A stretch of DNA of 15,058 nt from Brevundimonas sp. (GCA_015234495.1 JADGMZ010000270.1:1-15058); one strand, 5' to 3'; shown: positions 1 to 8,245, counted from the stretch's first letter. Notes: generated from the letters alone by a model not told the origin. Numbers and translations: made by a program.

Positions 1-32
1 CAACGATGGCGCCGAGCAGGGCGCCATCGTTG
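1..32. repeat. perfect inverted repeat at window edge
   Basis: Bases 1-13 (CAACGATGGCGCC) are the exact reverse complement of bases 20-32, separated by the six bases GAGCAG. The repeat lies inside the ftsW reading frame. There it would put Asp, Glu and Gln residues into a stretch that should be a hydrophobic membrane helix. A fold-back artefact at a contig end explains this better than a biological hairpin. Authentic ftsW sequence probably begins near base 20. Confidence 0.8.
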
Positions 33-904
33 TGATGATGGCCCTGCCGTTCATCGGCAACGAGGTGAAGGGGGCGGCGCGCTGGATCAACCTCGGCCCG
101 TTCAGCCTGCAGCCCTCCGAGTTCGCCAAGCCCGGCCTGATCGTCTTCGCCGCCTGGATGTTCGCCGAGGCGCAGAAGGGGGAGGGGGTCCCCGGCGTCT
201 CGATCGCCTTCGGCTTCTGGGCCCTGACCGTCGGCCTGCTGCTGATCCAGCCGGACATCGGCCAGACCCTGCTGGTCACCACCACCTTCATGGCCGTCTT
301 CTTCATGGCCGGCGTGCCGCTGAAGTGGGTCGCCGTCCTCGCCGCCGCCGGCATGGCCGGCCTCGTGTCGCTGTACTTCGCCTTCGGCCACATGCGCGAC
401 CGCCTCAGCCGCTTCCTCTCGCCCGAGACCACCGACACCCACCAGATCGACCGCGCCTCCGAGGCCATCCGCGCTGGCGGCCTGGTCGGCCGCGGGGTGG
501 GCGAGGGGGTGATGAAGCGGCACGTGCCCGACCTGCACACCGACTTCATCTACTCCGTCGGCGCCGAGGAGTTCGGCCTCGTCCTGTCGCTCACCATGAT
601 CGGCCTCTACGCCTTCATCGTCGTGCGCGGCATGAAGCGGGCGATGAAGCTGAACGACTCCTACGAGCAGACCGCCGCCGCGGGGCTGTTCATGCTGATC
701 GGCCTGCAGGCCTGCATCAACATCGCGGTCAACCTGAACCTGATCCCGACCAAGGGCATGACCCTGCCCTTCATCAGTTACGGCGGCTCGTCGATGCTGG
801 CCATGGGCCTGACCATGGGCCTGGCGCTCGCCCTGACCCGCCGCCGTCCCGGCGCCTACGAACCCGGCGCCAGCCTGCCGCAGCGGCGGCGGATTTTGCC
901 CTAG
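2..904 (+). CDS. ftsW: FtsW, lipid II polymerase (5'-truncated)
   Basis: FtsW is the SEDS-family inner-membrane peptidoglycan glycosyltransferase that polymerises lipid II at the division septum together with its cognate class B PBP (family knowledge). About 295 residues are visible out of the usual 380-415; the start and first membrane helices are off the left edge. Visible SEDS hallmarks are KGAARW followed by LQPSEFAK, the QPDIGQ segment, a loop containing HTDFI (Asp codon 542-544, the conserved Asp needed for polymerase activity), and the C-terminal PTKGMTLPFISYGGSS motif. Several hydrophobic helices alternate with these loops. The stop at 902-904 is followed 8 bases later by murG, so the two are very likely co-transcribed, as in the conserved division/cell-wall cluster. 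The first ~19 bases are doubtful because they belong to a fold-back. FtsW is preferred over RodA because murG is adjacent. Confidence 0.93.
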   Translation, partial: NDGAEQGAIVVMMALPFIGNEVKGAARWINLGPFSLQPSEFAKPGLIVFAAWMFAEAQKGEGVPGVSIAFGFWALTVGLLLIQPDIGQTLLVTTTFMAVFFMAGVPLKWVAVLAAAGMAGLVSLYFAFGHMRDRLSRFLSPETTDTHQIDRASEAIRAGGLVGRGVGEGVMKRHVPDLHTDFIYSVGAEEFGLVLSLTMIGLYAFIVVRGMKRAMKLNDSYEQTAAAGLFMLIGLQACINIAVNLNLIPTKGMTLPFISYGGSSMLAMGLTMGLALALTRRRPGAYEPGASLPQRRRILP

Positions 905-912
905 GGAGTCCC

Positions 913-2007
913 ATGTCCAGAGTCTGCGTCGTCGCCGCCGGGGGCACCGGCGGGCATATGTTCCCCGCCGAGGCGCTGGCCCGCGAACTGTCCTCGCGGG
1001 GATGGCGCATCGTGCTGGCCACCGACCATCGCGGCGAGCAGTACGCCCACGCCTTCCCGGCCGAGGAGCGGATCGCGCTGGACGCCGCCACCGGGCGGGG
1101 GCCGATCGGGATGGCCAGGGCCGGTCTGACCATCGTACGTGGCGTGGTTCAGGCCCGGGCGGCGCTGAAGCGCCTCGACGCGGTGGTGGTGGTCGGTTTC
1201 GGGGGCTATCCGTCGGCGCCGGCCCTGCTGGCGGCGCTCAGCCAGCGGCGCCCGACCCTCTTGCACGAGCAGAATGCGGTGCTGGGCCGCACCAACCGCT
1301 GGCTCGCCCCCTATGTCGGAGGCATCGCCTCGTCCTTCCCCGACCTGCAGAAGGTCCCGCAGGGCGTCGGCGCCCGCGTCACCCTGATCGGCAATCCGGT
1401 TCGCTCCGACATCCGCGCCCTCCACGAACGCCCCTTCGCCGCCCCCGCGCCGGGTGAGCCGATCCGTGTGCTGGTCACCGGCGGCAGTCAGGGCGCGCGC
1501 ATCCTGTCAGAGACCGCGCCCCGCGCGCTGGCGGCGCTGCCCGAAGCGATCCGGTCACGCCTCAAGGTGCAGCAGCAGTCCCGCCCCGAGACCATGGAGG
1601 CGGCGCGCCAGATCTATCTCGACGCGGCCATCGACGCCGAGGTGGCCCCCTTCTTTCGCGACATGGCCGCCCGGCTGTCGGCGGCGCATCTGGTCATCGG
1701 CCGCGCCGGGGCCTCGACCTGTTCGGAGCTGGCGGTCGCCGGCCTGCCGTCGATCCTGATCCCGCTGAAGATCGCCATGGACGACCACCAGCGCTTCAAC
1801 GCGGCCGGCCTCGCCGCCGCCGGCGGGACCGAGATCCTGCTCGAGGACGAGGTCACGGTCGAGCGGCTGACCGGGACCCTCGCGACCCTGCTGGGCGACC
1901 CGGCCCGGCTGGAGGCGATGAGCCGCGGGGCCCGGTCCGCCGCCCTGCCGGACGCGACCCGTTCGCTGGCTGATCTGGTCGAGGCGGCCGGGCGAGGCCG
2001 GGGCTAG
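913..2007 (+). CDS. murG: MurG, UDP-GlcNAc:lipid I GlcNAc transferase
   Basis: MurG transfers GlcNAc from UDP-GlcNAc to lipid I on the inner face of the cytoplasmic membrane, making lipid II, the substrate of FtsW encoded just upstream. The 364-residue product matches the usual length and two-domain GT-B (GT28) layout. Seen: N-terminal glycine-rich loop GGTGGH (residues 10-15), GFGGYP (95-100), HEQNAVLGRTNR (118-129), the C-domain loop GGSQGA (190-195) and the nucleotide-sugar site GRAGASTCSE (263-272, with Glu272). The ATG at 913 has a GGGAG ribosome-binding site at 904-908, which begins with the last base of the ftsW stop. Unusually, murC does not follow. The stop codon (2005-2007) overlaps the stop of a convergent minus-strand gene inside one CTAG. 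Confidence 0.97.
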   Translation: MSRVCVVAAGGTGGHMFPAEALARELSSRGWRIVLATDHRGEQYAHAFPAEERIALDAATGRGPIGMARAGLTIVRGVVQARAALKRLDAVVVVGFGGYPSAPALLAALSQRRPTLLHEQNAVLGRTNRWLAPYVGGIASSFPDLQKVPQGVGARVTLIGNPVRSDIRALHERPFAAPAPGEPIRVLVTGGSQGARILSETAPRALAALPEAIRSRLKVQQQSRPETMEAARQIYLDAAIDAEVAPFFRDMAARLSAAHLVIGRAGASTCSELAVAGLPSILIPLKIAMDDHQRFNAAGLAAAGGTEILLEDEVTVERLTGTLATLLGDPARLEAMSRGARSAALPDATRSLADLVEAAGRGRG

Positions 2008-2492
2008 CGCCGGGCGGCGCGCGCGGGCGCGGCGAACAGGGCGTTGGCGGCGGTCCGCGCGGCGGCGGCGTCGGCCACCGGCGTGGTGCGCGCCTGCTCG
2101 GTCGGCGCGCAGGCCGCGGCGAGGGTGATGGCGCCGGGCGATCCGGCGGCAGGGGCCGAGCGCTCGGCCGGCCCGCTGTCGGTCTTCATGTGCGTTGCGC
2201 CGGTGTAGAGGGCGGTCCGCACCGTGCGCGACGTGCCGGCGGCGCAGTCGATCTCCCATTCCATCGCCAGGGTGTCGGCGCCGTTGGGAATGGCGTCCTT
2301 GAGGAACAGCCAGGTCCAGGTCCGCTTCAGGGCGCCGTCCTCTGACGGCGTGGTCATGTAGCCGGCGACCCCGGGGGCGGCGAACACCTGCCGCATCGGC
2401 GCGTCGAAGCCCACGGTCGCGTCCTGGGCCAGCGCCGCCGACCCGCCAAACAGGAAGGCGCAGCAGGATGCAATCTTGAGTGCTGTATTCAC
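2004..2492 (-). CDS. secreted protein of unknown function
   Basis: I do not recognise this 162-residue protein with confidence. A Sec signal peptide is clear: a short charged start, a hydrophobic core (about residues 7-21) and an ALA/QD cleavage site after residue 22, so the mature protein should be periplasmic or secreted. The mature part has a Trp-rich stretch (WTWLFL, about 59-64), a segment MEWEIDC followed by a Tyr-Thr-Gly turn, and two cysteines (83 and 128) that could form a disulfide. The pattern of a Trp/Cys core with an Arg and Tyr strand is loosely like small surface-adhesin-E-type secreted proteins, but this is only a resemblance. The C-terminal third is Ala-rich. The start is GTG at 2490-2492, supported by GGAGGGG eight bases upstream. 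It converges on murG, sharing its stop site, and diverges from the channel gene. Confidence 0.8.
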   Translation of the reverse strand: MNTALKIASCCAFLFGGSAALAQDATVGFDAPMRQVFAAPGVAGYMTTPSEDGALKRTWTWLFLKDAIPNGADTLAMEWEIDCAAGTSRTVRTALYTGATHMKTDSGPAERSAPAAGSPGAITLAAACAPTEQARTTPVADAAAARTAANALFAAPARAARR

Positions 2493-2521
2493 GGAACAAT
2501 CCCCTCCAAATCCCCGCGGGC

Positions 2522-2549
2522 ACTATCCGGCGAAAACGCGGGTATGCAA
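2522..2549 (-). promoter_or_regulatory. possible promoter of the secreted orphan
   Basis: Read on the minus strand, TTGCAT (2549-2544) and GATAGT (2527-2522) are separated by 16 bases. The -10-like element lies about 30 bases before the GTG start at 2492. The match to the housekeeping consensus is only partial. No convincing counterpart was found for the plus-strand channel gene in the same 113-base divergent gap. Confidence 0.3.
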
Positions 2550-2605
2550 ACCTCCTTCGCGCAGACGATTATGGATAAGTCGATCCGCCGCCGCCTGAAG
2601 GACCC

Positions 2606-3724
2606 ATGCCCCCATTCGTCACCGATCTGACCCATGAGGTCTTCCGCCTGTGGCGGCGGCTCCACTGGCTGCCGGAATGGGCCGTGGTGGCGATCATCGT
2701 CATGGCCTTCGTCTTCATCGGCTGGGCCGCCAACCAGATCGTCTTCGCCCTGCTGAAACTGACGGTCAGGAAGCGCGACGCCTTCTGGCGCGGCGTCGTC
2801 GGGCGGGCGCGGCTCAAGGTGCGGATCGCCGTGATGATCGTCGCCATGGCCCTGGCGGTGACCGTCTCGCCGCTCGATCCGGGGCCGTCGGAGTTCATCC
2901 GCCAGGCCCTGCTGTTCCTGTTCGTCCTGACCATCGGCTGGATGCTGATCGGGGCCTCGGACATGTGGGCGGTGGTCTATCTGCGCCGCTTCAACATGGC
3001 GACGGAAGACAATCTGATCGCCCGCAAGCACATCACCCAGATGCGCATCCTGCAGCGGGTCGCGGCCCTGTTGATCGGCACCGTCACCCTCGGCCTGGCC
3101 CTGCTGACCATCGGCGCGGTGCGCCAGTGGGGGATGAGCCTGCTGGCCTCGGCCGGCGTGCTCGGCATCATCGCCGGCTTCGCTCTGCAGCCGCTGTTGA
3201 CCAATCTGATCGCCGGCGTCCAGATCGCCACCGACCAGCCGATCCGCCTCGACGACGCCGTCATCGTCGAGGGCGAGTGGGGGACGATCGAGGAGATCAC
3301 CTCCACCTATGTGGTGGTCAAGCTGTGGGACTGGCGGCGGATGATCCTGCCGCTGACCTATTTCATCCAGAAGCCGTTCCAGAACTGGACCCGCGAGACC
3401 TCGCGGCTGATCGGAACGGCCTTCCTCTATGTCGACTACGAGGCCCCGATCGACCGTCTGCGCGCCGAACTGGAGCGCATCTGCCGCGCCAGTCCGCACT
3501 GGGACGGCGACGTCATCAGCCTGCAGGTGACCGACATCACCGACAGGGTGGCGCAGGTCCGATGCCTGGCCAGCGGCCGCAATGGCGGTGTGGTGTTCGA
3601 CCTGCGCTGCGAGATCCGCGAGAAGATGCTGGCCTTCATGCGCGATCACTGCCCCGAGGCCCTGCCGCGCGACCGCCAGCTGAACGCCCCCCTGGAGCCC
3701 GGCCAGACGCCCGCCGGATCGTAA
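2606..3724 (+). CDS. MscS-family mechanosensitive ion channel
   Basis: This 372-residue inner-membrane protein belongs to the small-conductance mechanosensitive channel superfamily, whose members open under membrane tension and release solutes during hypo-osmotic shock (family knowledge). Five hydrophobic segments are visible at about residues 25-49, 73-88, 98-115, 149-170 and 178-207. The last is the Gly/Ala-rich pore helix (ASAGVLGIIAGFALQPLLTN). It is followed by the MscS beta-domain signature (AGVQIATDQPIRLDDAV, then a GxWGTIEEI strand and a WDWRRMILPLTYF segment), and then a cytoplasmic alpha/beta region to about residue 340. It is longer than E. coli MscS (286 residues) because of extra N-terminal helices. 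The ATG at 2606 follows a GAAGGA ribosome-binding site. The gene diverges from the secreted orphan and precedes the GT26 gene by 34 bases, possibly co-transcribed. Its exact physiological stimulus cannot be read from sequence. Confidence 0.92.
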   Translation: MPPFVTDLTHEVFRLWRRLHWLPEWAVVAIIVMAFVFIGWAANQIVFALLKLTVRKRDAFWRGVVGRARLKVRIAVMIVAMALAVTVSPLDPGPSEFIRQALLFLFVLTIGWMLIGASDMWAVVYLRRFNMATEDNLIARKHITQMRILQRVAALLIGTVTLGLALLTIGAVRQWGMSLLASAGVLGIIAGFALQPLLTNLIAGVQIATDQPIRLDDAVIVEGEWGTIEEITSTYVVVKLWDWRRMILPLTYFIQKPFQNWTRETSRLIGTAFLYVDYEAPIDRLRAELERICRASPHWDGDVISLQVTDITDRVAQVRCLASGRNGGVVFDLRCEIREKMLAFMRDHCPEALPRDRQLNAPLEPGQTPAGS

Positions 3725-3758
3725 CCGCCCGTTGACGGCGGCGGCCTAGGCTGGGTCC

Positions 3759-4484
3759 ATGACGAGCTTCATGACGCTGGACTTCGCCGACGGAGACCGC
3801 CCGGCCCTCCTGGCCCGCGTGGCCGCCATGGCGCGCGGGCCGTACGGCTATGTCGTCACGCCCAACGTCGATCACGTCATCAAGCTGATGGACGGGCGTG
3901 TCGAGCCGGACGTCTACCGCGGCGCCGCGCTGAACGTCTGCGACAGCCGCATCCTCGCCCATCTCGCCCGGTTCAGGGGCAAGCGGCTCTCGGTCTATCC
4001 CGGCTCGGACATGACCGCCGACCTGCTGGCCTCGCCGCTGGCGGACGGCCTGATCATCGGCGTCTTCGGCCCCGATCGCGCCGCCTTCGACGATCTCGCT
4101 GCCCGCTATCCCGGTCGTCGCTTCACCTTTATTGAGGCCCCGATGCTGACGCCGGGAACCCCCGGCTGGATCGCCGCCGTCGACGCCGCCGCCCGCGCCG
4201 ACTGGGACGTGCTGCTGGCCTGCGTCTCCTTCCCGAAGCAGGAGCGGTTCGCCTACGCTCTCGCCGCCGCCGGCCGTGAGACCGGGGTGACCCTGTGCGT
4301 CGGCGCCTCGGTCGACTTCCTGACCGGCCGCCAGCAGCGCGCCCCGCGCCTGTACCAGCAACTGTCGCTGGAATGGCTCCACCGCCTGCTGACCCAGCCG
4401 CGCCGCATGTTCCGCCGCTATGTCATCGAGGGCCCGGCGATCTTCGGCTGGTTTGTGCGGACTGAGGTCATGGGACGGGGTTGA
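3759..4484 (+). CDS. WecG/TagA/CpsF family (GT26) glycosyltransferase
   Basis: GT26 enzymes add a sugar, usually an N-acetyl-mannosamine or mannosaminuronate type, onto undecaprenyl-pyrophosphoryl-GlcNAc at the membrane during surface polysaccharide synthesis (family knowledge). The 241-residue product has the expected order of motifs: TPNVDHV (34-40, with the conserved Thr34 and Asn36), NVCDSRIL (59-66, Asp62 at the catalytic Asp position), PGSD (81-84), a FPKQE segment (158-162), GASVDFLTGRQQRAP (182-196), and the C-terminal membrane-binding appendage LEWLHRLL...PRRMFRRY (204-221). The usual ADG around the catalytic Asp is replaced by CDS. The ATG at 3759 lacks a good ribosome-binding site; an in-frame ATG lies 12 bases later at 3771. 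In Caulobacter the holdfast enzyme HfsJ belongs to this family, so an HfsJ-like role is possible but unproven here. Confidence 0.9.
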   Translation: MTSFMTLDFADGDRPALLARVAAMARGPYGYVVTPNVDHVIKLMDGRVEPDVYRGAALNVCDSRILAHLARFRGKRLSVYPGSDMTADLLASPLADGLIIGVFGPDRAAFDDLAARYPGRRFTFIEAPMLTPGTPGWIAAVDAAARADWDVLLACVSFPKQERFAYALAAAGRETGVTLCVGASVDFLTGRQQRAPRLYQQLSLEWLHRLLTQPRRMFRRYVIEGPAIFGWFVRTEVMGRG

Positions 4485-4584
4485 GACCCGCCGGCGCCCA
4501 TCCGTCAGCGATGCCGGGGGAAGGAATTTATTCCCACAACGATCTTGACGCCCGACCGGGTCTCACCATCTCGGAGGACGGGAC

Positions 4585-4595
4585 GGTCTTTGACA
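4585..4595 (+). promoter_or_regulatory. boxA-like motif
   Basis: GGTCTTTGACA resembles the boxA antitermination element of rRNA leaders (E. coli TGCTCTTTAACA; CTCTTTGACA-type in many Alphaproteobacteria). It is followed by TTGAAC and later GGAGAAAG, also reminiscent of 16S leaders, but no rRNA gene lies nearby. The same 11 bases recur at 11455-11465 in the other large intergenic region. The assignment is by eye only. Confidence 0.3.
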
Positions 4596-4646
4596 GGTTG
4601 AACGAAGGGGCAGGAGAAAGGCCCGGGTGCGAAATTTCCGATAACC

Positions 4647-4764
4647 TGGCACTGTTCAGAGGAAGCTCACCTCAGACGCGGCGCCCTGACGATTGAATCG
4701 ATGGACGAATCTCCTTGGCGGGCCATTGGCGCTGTTGGCACGCTGAATTCGCAAAACAGTGCCA
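4647..4764. repeat. ten-base inverted repeat pair with nested seven-base repeat
   Basis: TGGCACTGTT (4647-4656) is the exact reverse complement of AACAGTGCCA (4755-4764). The right arm also pairs with TTGGCAC at 4735-4741 (GTGCCAA, 4759-4765), so two mutually exclusive stems are possible: a long one with a 98-base loop and a short one with a 17-base loop. It could be part of a structured RNA, a protein-binding site, or a weak terminator for convergent transcription. No T-run follows. Confidence 0.5.
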
Positions 4765-4792
4765 AACGGCCGGCGCCGCCAGGGACGCTCGC

Positions 4793-7700
4793 CTAGGCCG
4801 CCACGATCTCTTCCGCCTGGCTCAGATCGACGCTGACCAACTGGCTCACCCCCCGCTCGGGCATGGTCACCCCGTACAGCCGGTCCATCCGGCTCATGGT
4901 CACCGGATTGTGGGTGATGACGATGAAGCGGGTGTCGGTGCGTTTACGCATCTCGTCCAGCATGCGGCAGAAGCGGTCGACGTTGGCGTCGTCCAGCGGC
5001 GCGTCGACCTCGTCGAGCACGCACACCGGGGCGGGGTTGGCCAGGAACACCGCGAAGATCAGCGCCGCCGCCGTCAGGGCCTGTTCGCCGCCCGACATCA
5101 GGCTCATCACCGACAGACGCTTGCCCGGCGGGCAGGCGTAGATTTCCAGTCCCGCCTCCAGCGGATCGTCGCTCTCGACCAGCTTCAGCTCCGCCTGCCC
5201 GCCGCCGAACAGGGCCTCGAACAGGGTCTTGAAGTTGTCGTTGATGATGTCGAAGGCCGCCACCAGCCGCTCGCGGCCCTCGGCGTTGAGTTCATCGATG
5301 CCGTCGCGCAGCTTGGCTATGGCCTGGGTCAGGTCGGAGCGTTCGACCTTCATGGTCTGCAGCCGGTCGCCGTATTCGCCCGCCTCGTCCTCGGCGCGCA
5401 GGTTGACCGGACCCAGGGCCTCGCGTTCGCGCTCCAGGCCATAGAGCAGGCTCTCGGCCCCGGCGGCGTCCGGCGGGCGGGCGATGGCGTCGTCCTGCAG
5501 CTTCTGGCCCAGCTCCTCCGGCGACATCTGCGCCGTCTCGCGGACATTGGCCTCGGTCTCCGCCAGCTTTTCGGCGGCGGCCTCGGCCCGCGCCGCCAGT
5601 CCGGCCCGCGCCTCACGCGCCGAGGAGGCCGCGCTCTCGGCCGCACGCGCCGTCCGGTCGGCCTCGGCCGCCTGGCCCTCGGCGGTCGCCAGCGCATCCG
5701 CCGCCGCCTTGCGCCGGGTCTCCGCCGTGGTCAGGGCGTCCAGCAGCGATGATCGCTGGGCCGCCAGCCGCTCCGGCGCCTCGGCCGCCGCCTTCAGCCG
5801 CGCCGCCGTCTTTTCGGCGTCCTTCTCGAGCGTGGCGATCCGCGCCTTGGCGTCATTGGCGCGGCCGACCCAGCCGACGCCTTCGCGGTTCAGCGCTTCC
5901 AGCCGCGTCTGGCGTCCGGCGATCTCGCGGGCCTCGGCGTCGCGCTCCACCCGCGCCGTCGCCGCGGCGCCACGCGCCGCGTCCGCCGCCGTGCGCGCGG
6001 CCGCCAGTTCCGCCCGCAGGCCGTCGAGGGTCTCGGAGGGCGCCTCGCCCCCCTGCGCCTCGGCGAGGGCGGCGTGCGCCGCCTCGACCTCGGCCGTCAG
6101 CCGGGTCAGGGTCTCGTCCAGGGCCTGGGCCCGCGCCTCCCTGCGCGCCTGCTCGCGGGCCAGGGTCTCGACGCGCTCGCGCGCCGCGGTCACCGCCTTG
6201 TCGAGCGGGAAGGGCGCCGCCCGGGCGGCCCTGACCGCCTCCTCGGCGATCCGGAACGCCTCGCTCGCCGACCTCAGCGCCGCCTGCGCCTCCTCCAGTT
6301 CGGGCCGGCCGTCGTCGATTTCGCTTTCCAGCTCCGCCAGCCGGGTGCGCTGGGCCAGCCGCACAGCCGCCGGCCGCGGCGCCTCGGCGCGCTGCACGAA
6401 CCCGTCCCAGCGCCACAGGTCGCCCTCGCGGGTGACCAGCCGCGCCCCGACCGGCAACGTCTTCGCCAGCGCCCCGATCTCCGACTGCGCCGCCACGCCG
6501 CACAGGGCCAGCCGCGCCTTCAACTGCTCCGGGGCCGTCACATGGCCCGCCAGCGGCTCGACGCCCTGCGGCCAGGCGGGCGCGGGCGCCTCGGCCCCGG
6601 CCCAGTAGGCGGCCGCCCGCGCGTCCAGCGCCGCGTCCAGATCGTCGCCCAGCGCCGCCGCCAGCGCCGCCTCATAGCCCCGCTCGGCCTGCACCTGATC
6701 CAGCGCGGGCGGGTGCTCGCGCTTGCCCTGGACCAGCAGCTGCGCCAGGCCGCGCGCCTCGGTCTGCAGCCGGCCCAGCCGGTCCTCCGCCGCGCGCGTC
6801 GCCGATCGCGCCTCCTGTTCGGCGCGGGCCCGGTCGCCGCGCGCCGCCTCGGCCGACTCGACGGCCGCCCGGGCCGCGGCAAGCTCGTCCTGGGCGTGGG
6901 TCAGCGCCGTTGCGGCCGCCTCGATTTCCGGCCGCTCAAGGGGGCCCAGCGCCTCGCGCTCGGCCCTGGCCGAGGCCAGCTGGGCTTCGGCCCGCGCGAC
7001 CCGGGCCTCGGCGTCCCGCTTTCGCGCCGTTTCGGCAGAGACCCGCGCCTCGACGGAGGCGACCGCCCCGGCCACCCGCTCGACCTCGGCGTCCGCCGCC
7101 TGACGCGCGGCCTCGGCCGCGGCCAGCGCCGTTTCCAGTTCAGGGCCGCGCGACGGCGCCGCGGAAATCTCGGCCGTCAGGACCTCCAGCATCGCCCCAA
7201 GCCGGTCCAGCTCGCCCTCGGCGTCGCCGGCCATGGCCCTTTCGCGCTCGATGTCGGCGGCGATGCGCGCGGCGTCGGCGGTCAGCCGCTCGACCTCGGC
7301 CCGCGCCGCCTGCTCGGCCATGTCCAGCCGATCGCGCTCGAGGCTGGCCCGGTGCAGCAAGGCCCCGGCCACCGCGTCCTCCTCGCGCGCCGGCTTCAGC
7401 GCCTCCTGGGCGTTCAGCGAGGCCGTCTGCGCCCGGCCCGAGGCGGTGGTCGCCTCCAGCACGGCGCGGTCGGCCTCGGCCAGCTCCTGCGCCGCGCCCT
7501 CCGCCGCAGCGCGCGCGTCGTTCCAGCGCACGAACAGCAGCGCCGCCTGCAGGGCCCGGATCTCGGCCGAGATCTTCTTGTATTTCTCCGCCTGCCGCGC
7601 CTCGCGCTTCAGCCGGGTCAGGGTGGTCTCCAGTTCGCGGCCGATGTCGTCCAGCCGCTCGAGATTGGCCTCGGCCGCCTTCAGCCGCAGCTCGGCCTCG

Positions 7701-8233
7701 TGCCGCCGGGTGTGCAATCCGGCCACCCCGCCGGCCTCTTCAAGGATGCGGCGGCGGTTCTGCGGCTTGGCGGCGATCAGTTCGCTGATCTGGCCCTGCC
7801 TCACGAGGGCGGGCGAGTTCGCGCCGGTCGAGGCGTCCGCGAACAGCAGTTGCACGTCGCGGGCCCGCACCTCCTTGCCGTTGATGCGATAGGTCGAGCC
7901 CTGGCCGCGATCGATGCGGCGCGACACCTCCAGCACCGGGCTGTCGGTGAACGGCTGCGGCGCCCGGCGCTGGGCGTTGTCGATGGTCAGCTGGACCTCG
8001 GCGTGGCTGCGCGGCGGACGGTTGGCGGCGCCGGCGAAGATCACGTCGTCCATGCCCTGGCCGCGCATGGCCTTGGCCGAGTTGGCCCCCATGACCCAGC
8101 GCAGGCTCTCCAGCACATTGGACTTGCCGCAGCCGTTGGGGCCGACCACGCCGGTCAGGCCCGGCTCGATATGCACCTCGGCGGGGTCGACGAAGGACTT
8201 GAAACCGACGAGCCTGAGGCGCTGGAACTGCAT
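4793..8233 (-). CDS. smc: SMC, chromosome condensation ATPase
   Basis: SMC is the ABC-type ATPase of the ScpAB-condensin complex, which extrudes DNA loops and aligns chromosome arms from ParB-parS sites (family knowledge). The 1146-residue length fits alphaproteobacterial SMC. Seen in order: N-terminal head with the Walker A site GPNGCGKS (31-38), a long Ala/Glu/Arg-rich coiled coil (about 165-505), a hinge region (about 505-620, including [11 protein letters not shown] and GDLWRWDGF), the returning coiled coil (about 620-960), and the C-terminal head with signature LMSGGEQ (1045-1051), Walker B VCVLDEVD (Asp1074, Glu1075) and a THNPVTM switch segment. The ATG at 8231-8233 lies only 12 bases after the stop of the upstream DsbA-like gene and lacks a strong ribosome-binding site, so translational coupling is likely. 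It is the last gene of the minus-strand operon. ScpA and ScpB are not in the window. Confidence 0.97.
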   Translation of the reverse strand: MQFQRLRLVGFKSFVDPAEVHIEPGLTGVVGPNGCGKSNVLESLRWVMGANSAKAMRGQGMDDVIFAGAANRPPRSHAEVQLTIDNAQRRAPQPFTDSPVLEVSRRIDRGQGSTYRINGKEVRARDVQLLFADASTGANSPALVRQGQISELIAAKPQNRRRILEEAGGVAGLHTRRHEAELRLKAAEANLERLDDIGRELETTLTRLKREARQAEKYKKISAEIRALQAALLFVRWNDARAAAEGAAQELAEADRAVLEATTASGRAQTASLNAQEALKPAREEDAVAGALLHRASLERDRLDMAEQAARAEVERLTADAARIAADIERERAMAGDAEGELDRLGAMLEVLTAEISAAPSRGPELETALAAAEAARQAADAEVERVAGAVASVEARVSAETARKRDAEARVARAEAQLASARAEREALGPLERPEIEAAATALTHAQDELAAARAAVESAEAARGDRARAEQEARSATRAAEDRLGRLQTEARGLAQLLVQGKREHPPALDQVQAERGYEAALAAALGDDLDAALDARAAAYWAGAEAPAPAWPQGVEPLAGHVTAPEQLKARLALCGVAAQSEIGALAKTLPVGARLVTREGDLWRWDGFVQRAEAPRPAAVRLAQRTRLAELESEIDDGRPELEEAQAALRSASEAFRIAEEAVRAARAAPFPLDKAVTAARERVETLAREQARREARAQALDETLTRLTAEVEAAHAALAEAQGGEAPSETLDGLRAELAAARTAADAARGAAATARVERDAEAREIAGRQTRLEALNREGVGWVGRANDAKARIATLEKDAEKTAARLKAAAEAPERLAAQRSSLLDALTTAETRRKAAADALATAEGQAAEADRTARAAESAASSAREARAGLAARAEAAAEKLAETEANVRETAQMSPEELGQKLQDDAIARPPDAAGAESLLYGLEREREALGPVNLRAEDEAGEYGDRLQTMKVERSDLTQAIAKLRDGIDELNAEGRERLVAAFDIINDNFKTLFEALFGGGQAELKLVESDDPLEAGLEIYACPPGKRLSVMSLMSGGEQALTAAALIFAVFLANPAPVCVLDEVDAPLDDANVDRFCRMLDEMRKRTDTRFIVITHNPVTMSRMDRLYGVTMPERGVSQLVSVDLSQAEEIVAA

Positions 8234-8245
8234 CCGGCTAGTGGG

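Larger units (their letters stand above)
4485..4792. other. non-coding gap between convergent GT26 and smc
   Basis: These 308 bases hold no convincing gene. An open frame from a TTG at 4481 to 4696 has mixed third-codon bases, unlike the strongly G/C-ending neighbours, and no recognisable protein. The stretch is richer in A/T than its surroundings. It contains a short hairpin GGGAA/TTCCC (4518-4522 and 4531-4535), a boxA-like word (4585-4595), CAGGTT/AACCTG (4594-4599 and 4643-4648), a ten-base inverted repeat (4647-4656 and 4755-4764), a seven-base one (4735-4741 and 4759-4765), and two GAATC sites (4695 and 4707). No strong hairpin plus T-run terminator is seen for either flanking gene. Confidence 0.6.

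Noticed and set aside
2493..2518. GGAAC on the plus strand before the channel gene as an EcfG promoter
   Set aside because: Seventeen bases downstream the sequence is CGCG rather than CGTT, and the GGAAC is the complement of bases just upstream of the orphan gene's GTG start.
2489..3649. 386-residue minus-strand open frame opposite the MscS-type channel
   Set aside because: His/Asp/Gln/Arg-rich composition typical of reading the complement of a membrane protein gene; the plus strand has a clear MscS domain.
3732..3758. TTGACG and TAGGCT before the GT26 start as a promoter
   Set aside because: The spacer is only 9 bases, far too short for a -35/-10 pair. TAGGCT alone, six bases before the ATG, might be a leaderless -10, but the support is too weak.
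4481..4696. 71-codon open frame starting at a TTG that overlaps the GT26 stop
   Set aside because: Third codon positions are mixed instead of mostly G/C, there is no ribosome-binding site apart from overlap, and the product is not recognisable.
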